A stretch of DNA of 64,000 bases from Coccinella septempunctata (Eukaryota > Arthropoda > Insecta > Coleoptera > Coccinellidae). Positions 55,591 through 64,000 of the stretch are shown here, piece after piece. Positions within the stretch are counted from its first letter, which is position 1, and each line of letters starts with the position of its first letter. Where the stretch lies: contig NC_058191.1 of assembly GCF_907165205.1 (NCBI RefSeq), positions 25,934,064 to 25,998,063 on the forward strand, written 5' to 3'. A program made the position numbers and the translations under genes. A model generated the notes under the pieces. It was not told the DNA's origin, did no database searches, and saw nothing but the letters and a program-made list of their open reading frames with translations.

Positions 55591-57251
55591 CTCAAGAGTA
55601 TTCGACGAATATTCCTCAGAAGAAGTTCGTCTATTAACAATTCTTCTTGCCATTTTCAAAAGGAAGATGAAGAGAAAGGAAAGAAATGGGGCTATAACTT
55701 TCCAGGATGGGTGAAGGGTCTGAATGCACAGGGCTCGGGCGTTAATGGACGAAATCCGTTCGATAGATTCGCAATTATGGACATCTACACTTCCTTTCCA
55801 ATATTCAAAAAAATAAATAGAAACTGTGAAAACTGAAAATGTATATATTCAAAATTCCTCCAGGAAATTATCATTAGAAAATATCTTTTTTTATATCAGA
55901 AATAATTGTTTAGTTGAGAACCAAGCACTTGCCATGCGAGTTCAGTAGCAGCTTGTGTAACCAATCTTGTTCTGCTCACAACTTCACATCAGTTCATTTT
56001 CCTCATTTCTCATGAAAACCAATCAAGAAGAAATTTCAAACTGCAAATTCCTCGATATAACGTTGGAAGGAAGCAGCTTGTAGAAGTGAATAGTTTCCTC
56101 CAAAAGAAAACACAGTTTAGGGCATTCAGAATATCATTCTGGCATCAAAGTATTGTAGATATATGATTTGATGGCTCCTAATTGCTATAGTGATCCAATA
56201 TATTCAAGAAGGAGACCAAAGTTGATTTCATTCTGAAAATAATGCAAAAACAGCCAAAAACCAACAAATTTACACCTTCCTTAATCATTTCTGCCATTTC
56301 GATGCTTTCCAGTTGGGCTCAATAATGAATGTACGAGTACCTACATTAAGACCAAAAATCTATTATTTGTTCATTCACAATAGACGGAAACAAGAATTTT
56401 CACAAATTTCATTGAATGATTTATTTATTATGATCGTCAAATATACCACTCCATAACTTTTCTCTTCTTTTTCACAGTTGTAAAAAATATAAGAGTATTT
56501 TCTCGAGTATATTATCTCCCTGCAAGGTTAACTCTATATATCGATAATTGCCTATTATATGAAAGTTTCTCGAGTAATCTAAGATTACAGGAGGGAGGGT
56601 GAACCGATACCTGATACCTAATGCTTGCTGTAAGTTCAACTATAAATGTTTATGACTTACTGTGACTTATTCAATAAGAATTGGATATAGAAGGACTTCC
56701 ATATTTTTTCCCAGCAAATAGCATGCAAATCCCATATCATGACCAGAATCATAGATATGACAAACTATCCGATTCGGAAGAATTTATGTGCCAACACTAT
56801 AATAAAATTTCTTGTCTAGGTGTAGTGTCATGAAATCATTCAGCGGGTGGTATAACACTTAATTTATTTTCGATACCTCGATTTATCGTTCTGGGATCGT
56901 GCACATTTGAAATTATAGCTGGAAGCAGCATGGGTTTGACTATGACAATGTCTACTCTGAAGCTATTCAAGATAATCTGTATTTTTATTTCTATACGAAT
57001 TATAGGTTCATTACAACGCACTAGAATAAATTTTGGATCGAAAATTCGGAGTATTTCATAAACTATTTTTAAAGAACATATTATGTTGATGGCAGTTTCA
57101 CTAAGGACAGCTCAGCCAAATAGTAACCAAGTCATAGTCATAGCAGTCAGTTAATTTTTCATGAAATGATCAAGTTACAACCCTATAGTCTTGTTTCAGC
57201 GAATGATCCTTTCAATGTATAACTAAATACCTATAATTGAATATAAGGGTT
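55591..57251. other. No gene recognised
   Basis: AT-rich. Short frames only, no repeat recognised. Confidence 0.45.
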
Positions 57252-57979
57252 AAATGGAGGAATTGTCGGATGAGGACATACTTCAAGATACTGATTTTCA
57301 GCCAACGTTTCGTTATTTTTCTGCATAAACTTCATCGGGGCCTGGAAAAGCACAAATAAGGTAATAAAAGGGGGTCAAAACATAAAAACATCAAAAGGGG
57401 CAAAAGCAAGATTAACACACATGATGTCTGACAAAAACTTACACACCTCAATTAGCGAAGCAAAATATGTAAGAGCGGGAATAAGGAATCATCAACATGG
57501 ATACAATTCCACAATTCAGAAACATGAGCAACAAAGTGTAAAACAAAAAGAAAAAGATCGTAAAACATCGAGCAGGTACATCAAATTCACTAGAATACCA
57601 ATTCTGACCATCCGATCCAAAGAAAGCAGTCAGCGACATCTATATGAACGCCTATGACGATCTTTTTCTTTTTGTTTTACACTTTGTTGCTTATGTTCCT
57701 GAAATATGGAATTGTATCCATGTTGATGATTCCTTGTTCCCGTTCTTACATATTTTGCTTCGCTAATTGAGGTGTGTAAGTTGTGTGACATTATGTGTGT
57801 TAACCTTGCTTTTGCCCCTTTTGATGTATTTATGTTTTGACCCCCTTTTATTACCTGCGGTAATTAGAATTTGTGCTCATTCAGGCCCAGATAAAGTTTA
57901 TGCAGAAAAATGAACGAAACGTTGGCTGAAAATTAGTAGGTATCTTGAAGTCCGTCCTCATCCGACAATTCCTTCATTT
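57252..57979. mobile_element. Long foldback element (728 bp, arms over 300 bp)
   Basis: Left arm 57252-57560 and right arm 57658-57979 are inverted copies around a 97-bp loop. Shared words include GAATTGTCGGATGAGGAC, CCAACGTTTCGTT, GGGGCAAAAGCAAG and CATCAACATGGATACAATTC. The right arm has a small extra segment near 57856-57895. Open frames on both strands (78 and 63 codons) are arm sequence read as protein. Confidence 0.9.
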
Positions 57980-60713
57980 GATCATCTCTGAAGGACGCAA
58001 TTACATGTTTAATAAGGGTTAAAAATATAATTCAACTCGATCTCCCACATTCATGGAAGAATTGTTAAAAATGAACAGAATTTTCGAATGAATTACACAT
58101 AATACAATTCATTAATTGTAATTAATCTGTTTGAAGCCCTTAAGAAATGAAAATATTAGATAAACACATGAATTTATCAAGGAAAAAAATCTTTAATTAT
58201 AATACGTCTATGCTGAATAAAATCCTGCAAAATGAAGTATTATACAAGGAGGCAAATTTCGAATATCAAAACAGACTACAATGGAACCTTGAGAACATTA
58301 CTTACGAGGTGACCTGGAGAACATTTCTTCCTTATTCAGGGTTACCTATGTCATCGATGAAAAACTTCACTGAACGATTTTATCATTGAAAAGAGTGTTC
58401 CATTCAGGAAAAGAGAAACCTATGATTTTTCAAGATATGGCCCCTCTGCTATTGAAGCTTTCTGAAACGTTCTGTTTGGACTTACAAAGAACTCGAAGCG
58501 CTAGGCTGTATTCCTTCATTATACCAACTACTGTGATCAAATTAGGGTTCCATTTTCATCGAGGTAAAAGTTGTGTTGCTTCGACCGAAACCATGGTTAA
58601 CATCTACTGTTTTTCGACGAAATGGTAATTCTGTTCTGTTAATGCTTTGAGTGATAGTGGTTCGCTAGTCATATTTAGATCGTTACATTTGTTGATTTTA
58701 TATCAGCAGGTGTTATGTGCCTCAATAAATTTCGGAAATTGAATAATTTCATAGATATTATTCTTTCATTGAATTTCTCACATCACGTACTCTTATAACG
58801 ATTTTTGAAACTTCTTCTGTTTCATTGTGTATAAAAATGAAATTCGGATTATGCCGAGACAAGCAACAGGGCACTTGTGATACTTCCGGATGGTTGAACA
58901 CAAGTGACCATTTCATTCAAAATCAAAGTGTGATATGACTCACGGTACTTTGCCACTGGAACTGTTTGTCAAACACCAAGAAGAAGTAATAGACCGCGCA
59001 GTAGTAACAACGCCAATAGAACCAAGAGAAAGGGGGCACAATTTAGTTCGTATAATATTGATGGAGTGGATGACATATTAGGTGGCAAGGTCAAGCTGAA
59101 TTGACAGAACTGGGTCCTTAAGCATTGGCGTAGCGTTGTTTATCTAATGAATGAGTCTCTGGAAGTGCTAAAAAGGCTTTCACGAGTTGGAAGAATTTAG
59201 AGAATGAGAAGTAGGTAAATCATTTGAATTTATCCCAGGGCATCGCCAAATTTTATGATATTTTAGTTTGAAGTAGTGTATGGCGCCGACTGCATCCTAT
59301 TCTCCTATTGCACATATTTTCTATACCTTCTGAAATAGAAGATCGTTTTTAACTCTTTCGATGAGAAAACCACCTCTAAGCACTTACAGAATGACAAGTT
59401 AACGTTTTCGAAAAATTATTTATACATAGGTACTACCTACTGGCGTCTATACTGTGGTGATAAGTACCTACCCTGCGCTGACGGGTTTAGATATACATAT
59501 TTGATGTTTTTCTGGATGTTAACGAGTACGAGTGTAGACACTTCCACTATTATGAGGAAACCGTGGCTCTGTTCAAGAAGTCTATTCTTTTCGGGGAGGA
59601 CTAAATATGGTTTGGAGTGAGACATATACTTCGCTTTTTTACTGTTAATATATACATACATCCTTTTCTTGCAATTTTTTACTCCTAACTGAAAAAATCT
59701 GAATATACAAATTTGGAAGGTTTTTTTTTCTGTAGAGGAAAAACTATCCTCAACTTGTTATAGCAGAGTATTATTCATCCTAAAATATGACCGTTGTAAT
59801 GTAGAAGAAATGAACTAAATTTGATGCAACTGTAATAACATATCAGGCTCACAAATGGATTGGAAAAATTTCCATTTGCTGAAGTCAACTAGTACGAAAT
59901 TCTTCTCATTTTTGTTTAGATGGCCGATGAATCATTCTGAATCAGAACATATGGAAAGCAAAGAAATAAAATGACACAAGCATGCACGAATTCAAGTCAT
60001 CAAAACAACCTGGCCAAGGCCTGTAGCGATAAAGACATAAATATTTTTATGAACATAATGCATTGATGCAACGGACTAGAGGTAATTCTCTCATGCGGCT
60101 GGTATCTCAGATGGAACATAAATATTGGAAATGTCCCATATTCAGTTTGCTGGCGCCGAGACAAAAAGCATTGACATAAGTAAATGGAAGTCACTTCATT
60201 ATCAACAACTCTCACATTTTTATCCAATTGCGGCACGGCATCGACAGGCAGATTTGTCTGTCCATCAGTGTGTACGCGCAATCAGCGGCAATGATAATGA
60301 ATTTCAAAGTTGGAGAAATCGAGGACTCGCAGTAACATTTACGTGTGAATTGTTACTGTTGCATACAGGCTGGACATGCTGAAAGGCATGCAGAAATTGA
60401 AAAATGTGGTAGTTTCATTGTGGAGTGGTTATTTGTTATCCTATATTCATTGTCATCCTTCAATTCAAATCAGAAATGAATGTTTTTTGCGATGGATGTA
60501 TGTGCGTAATGATGTATGGGTACGCAATAATACGTAACCGTGTGATTCAATTTTGTTAAATAGTCAAATGGTTAAAGATTTTGAATATGCGTGAATCGAT
60601 TATTAGACACCTACTTCAGAAATGCAATTTTTTTCTTCATGCAATTCAAAAACGTGAACATTTCGGTAATTACTATTACACGACGAGACGGCTAAAAGCA
60701 TAGCTCATGACGT
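57980..60713. other. No gene recognised; repeat piece at 58.5-58.7 kb
   Basis: Sequence at 58500-58690 matches 10560-10770 (TTTCGGTCTCA family) with an internal gap. The stretch 60100-60320 is GC-richer and complex (GCTGGCGCCGAGAC, GCGGCACGGCATCGACAGGC), a candidate regulatory block. The small frames present have no motifs. Confidence 0.4.
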
Positions 60714-60923
60714 TAGGTCCTTTCGATTGCATAAAAAGTGTAGCACTTCTACACTCAATTTTAGTATTCGTTTGCTGATTGAATTTACACCAGTGTAGAG
60801 GAGGTGTGGTCCATCTACATCTCCTTTTGACTATGTGTAGATAAACTACATTTCTTCTACACTGGTGTAAATCAAATCGAGTGTAGAAAAGTGCTACACT
60901 TTTTATGCAAACGGAAGGACCTA
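60714..60923. mobile_element. MITE with nested inverted repeats (210 bp)
   Basis: The outer ends TAGGTCCTTTCGATTGCATA and its complement run about 44 bp inward (AAAAAGTGTAGCACTT). An inner pair TTTACACCAGTGTAGA / TCTACACTGGTGTAAA folds again. The outermost TA on each side may be the target duplication. Confidence 0.85.
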
Positions 60924-63900
60924 TTTATAACCCCTCATAGAAAAAGATTCAACATGAAGTACCTAGGGTCCTAATGTGGTATCAACATGGAAGATTCGCC
61001 TTTGAATGTTTTCTGGGATCGATTTTTCATTTCAATAATGGATCCTTAGAGTGTTTGTATCAGTTCAACATAATTCAGGTGCAAATTTGAAAATAGTTCG
61101 TTTGCTCATGATGTAGCTCATATCTGAGGTAAGTATCCAAGGCCTTCTTCTTCAGCTATCTAAACAGCCAAAACAACATGTTGAGACGATATGCACACTA
61201 CTGGAGATTTATTTGGCCTTTGGGTTTCTTTTCTTGCAAGTCTCTGCATTTGTTCACAAATGAAGAAGACTATGAAAGCAAGGACAAATGGAAGATGCCA
61301 TCTATGTCAAATTCAGGTTTTATCAATACCAGACATTCTTATATGGTAGTCTTCATGACATGAATGGGGGGAAACGATAATAAATGGTTTGTAGGAAATA
61401 AACACAAGAGAAATATAAGTACGTGCCCAAAAGTGTCTACAGATTACTCTGACTTCATAATAAGCAGGAATTGTTCTGACGTAACGTGGGACTAGCATTT
61501 CCACGTCAGTTGAACGCTCCTGCGCAAAATCGTATGTTATATTTTGGAATTATACGCATTATGATATGGTCATTCAACTGTGTATATGACTATTTTCTAT
61601 TTCCATCTATTGTACTTTTATTTGACAGATAGTATTCGATATTTCGAGATAGTGAATAAACTTGAGATCTCGGGTTTTGAGCTTCAATAGATTACCTACG
61701 TAGCAGAGGAACTTTGTCTTCTTTTCTAGAGGTCACCAGGGCAGGTTTGCTATTTCCCCTACAAAGAATTGTTGGATCTCGAGAAGTCTGAGGAAAATCA
61801 TAACAAGTTTTGCATGACTAGGTGATATCAGATAGGTAGGTGTGATCCCTCACAAAAATAAATTATTCTTAATAAATTTTCTTACACCAGAAGCGTAGAG
61901 ACAGGTTAATGGTCCGCATTCAATCTTCAACCTACGGTTTGATGGAAAGATTTCATTTATTAATTTGGAATATTTAGCTTTGGAAATTTATAGCACACAT
62001 AAATATAATATCATAATTGAAGAATCACAAATGATTTGATGAAGAAATGGGGAAGTTTTAAGAAATCCAAAATACATAGATGCCTGTTGAGTTTGAATCG
62101 ATAGAACACGAAGTATTTCTCGAAAAAACATGTAGCAAGTGCGATTATATTTACTAAAATAGGCCAGGGAAAAAAAACCTTTTACTTGCAAAATAAGATC
62201 TTAAAATGCAATAATTTCTTCAGCTCACGAATTACATGGAGTGAAATTCAATATAAATCTGCATTCTCCACTCTCAAGCTCTTTTATCTCATTCATTGAT
62301 TAACTACAGAAATCCAATCGGAAAGCAACATTTTGGAAAAAGATATAATTTTTTTTCTAAAGTTATCAGGCCAGAAAAATTCGAGAGAGGGATCGAATTC
62401 ATTTCAAAAACAGGATCCTAATAGGTTTTCTCTCCATAATAATTCATTAGAACGTCGAATGTGATATAAGTAGAAAAATATCGCAAAACAACAATGAGTC
62501 ACGAGAGCAGAGATTAGACAATAAATCACCTAACACAAATCGCATAAATTACCATTCTAAGAAAACCCGCAACATGCTCATCGCCAAACGTTTAAAATAT
62601 TCAACCTGCCGATTCATTTTATGAATGAGTTACGAAATTCGAAATGAATTAAGCCCCCATCTAACCTTTCTATTCAATAACAATGTTAGCTGCGTGGGCG
62701 CCATTGACTGAGTATCAGACTAACCACGTCGTTTAGCAAGAATATAATTGGCGCCATACGTAGCCGAGGGCTAAATGTGAATTGTTGTTTTTATAAATAT
62801 CCACAGTTCATTTTAACTTTCGGTAAATATTGCTTAGCATAATGTGTAATTGGTATTTCCGGTCCAGGTAGATATATGCGGAATAGTTGAACGGTGAAAG
62901 TTGTTTCAGATATGTTGAAAAATGGCAACCTACGAGAATTCAGTTCTCCTGGCATTCGGTCCAGTTAGTTTACTGTTTTATTTTATCCGATTGCTGAAGG
63001 GACGGCTTTTGATTTGATGATTGCTCGGAGCAATACCTTCATATTCGACTTGGGCTACTTTGTAAAGGGAAATTTTCATAGTTTGGATTGTAATTGTCAT
63101 CTGGCATAAACGGAATATTTTTGAAGAGGTCAAAATATTTCTCAGTGTTTTCATGGGGTAGAGTGTGCATCTCTAAAATATTTTTTTTTTCAATATATTG
63201 TAAAGTTATTGTTGTTGATGAATCTTACAAGTTCCACCAAAACAGTTCTTTTGTCTGTAGTGATATAGAGACAAGAATTGACGCCTTAGGAATTTTAATA
63301 TATCTATTCGACAAAACCATTTTTCTAATTTTGACATATGAAGTGACACTCATTGATGTTTCGCAACTGATAATGAAACGATACTTGCTTCCATAGCAAT
63401 GGGATGAAAAATTGAATAATTTCCGTCACTTGATGGACCCCCTCCAAGAGAAGCTTGTATAGACGTTTTTGGTAGTTTTAATTTGAATTCATAGCCATAT
63501 CCTATTAAAAATTAGACAAAATATTGTGTGTAACACGTTGAGCAACGAGCGCTCATAACTAAATATAGAATGCTTTTCCCAACTGGTTGCACAAATGGCT
63601 AATTTTTGTAACAATGTTTGGAGGAAGAAAAATGATTTGATAATGAAAAATATGAAAAGAGAATCCTAGGTAGGTTGTTAAAAGTATAATTGAAAAAATC
63701 TTCTGGTATGCCATTGTATGGAGATAATGTGAATGGAATATATGGTTAAATAAAAAAATCAGACTTGCTTTATTTAAATTGTGTCTTCTTCGTTTGATAA
63801 CAATTATTTCAATATAACTGTTAGTTGTGCAACTGTAAAAAGAATATATGATGAAAAATTCATGAAGGTTAGCCTGTTTTAGGGGAAATTTATTATCCAT

Positions 63901-64000
63901 TTCATAAAATTGTTTTTTTTTTTCACTTATTTCATATCATTAAAACCTACACATAGAGAATCTCAGATTTGACAGTCAATAATTCAGAACCATTTGCTAA
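60924..64000. other. No gene recognised
   Basis: AT-rich DNA with short frames of up to 113 codons, none with a domain. The stretch 62650-62780 is GC-richer and contains GGCGCCATTGACTGAG and GGCGCCATACGTAGCC; it may be regulatory. No transposon ends were seen. Confidence 0.4.

Noticed and set aside
1..64000. CRISPR array, bacterial operon, phage or endogenous virus
   Set aside because: No regularly spaced identical repeats with unique spacers, no operon structure, no viral structural or polymerase genes; all RT sequence is of non-LTR type.

Overview
The window reads as AT-rich nuclear DNA of an insect, most likely a beetle. The order is inferred from the style of the repeats and is not proven. 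There are no bacterial operons, ribosome-binding sites or CRISPR arrays, and I see no convincing complete host gene. It is best explained as an intergenic or large-intron stretch built from layers of transposable elements. Between them lie short, higher-GC unique blocks that could be regulatory DNA or isolated exons.

The only long intact coding sequences belong to mobile elements. Two near-identical Jockey-type non-LTR retrotransposons lie head to tail at about 40.3-45.1 kb and 48.9-53.7 kb. Each has a 5' UTR, a gag-like ORF1 with three zinc knuckles, an ORF2 with endonuclease and reverse transcriptase, a 3' UTR, a poly(A) tail and a target-site duplication. ORF1 and ORF2 meet at a TAATG stop/start overlap. 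Copy 2 has both ORFs open. Copy 1 has one nonsense codon in ORF2. Copy 1 sits inside an LTR-like dispersed repeat whose uninterrupted relative is at 7.1 kb. Copy 2 sits inside an older, decayed antisense relative of itself. The two copies differ mainly at the 5' end: the 5' UTRs hardly align, and ORF1 carries a sharply bounded divergent patch.

At 25.0-26.3 kb a DNA transposon with CACAGGCC... inverted ends and TAA target duplications carries a 306-codon minus-strand ORF. It belongs to an abundant, functionally uncharacterised arthropod protein family, and I propose it is a truncated CACTA-like transposase. A 266-bp non-autonomous Helitron with a textbook 3' hairpin and CTAG end lies at 4.3 kb.

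The rest is a graveyard. It contains decayed LINE 3' ends (16.8, 27.4, 30.5, 32.2, 54 and 55.2 kb) and several foldback or MITE families (4.7, 11.9, 14.4, 15.6, 17.1, 19.1, 19.4, 23.0, 31.8, 35.9, 57.3 and 60.7 kb). Some are nested in others, so insertion order can be read. There are also degenerate tandem or motif-dense arrays at 0.8-1.6, 19.2-21.5 and 34.4-34.8 kb. All similarities were found by eye; none comes from a database search.
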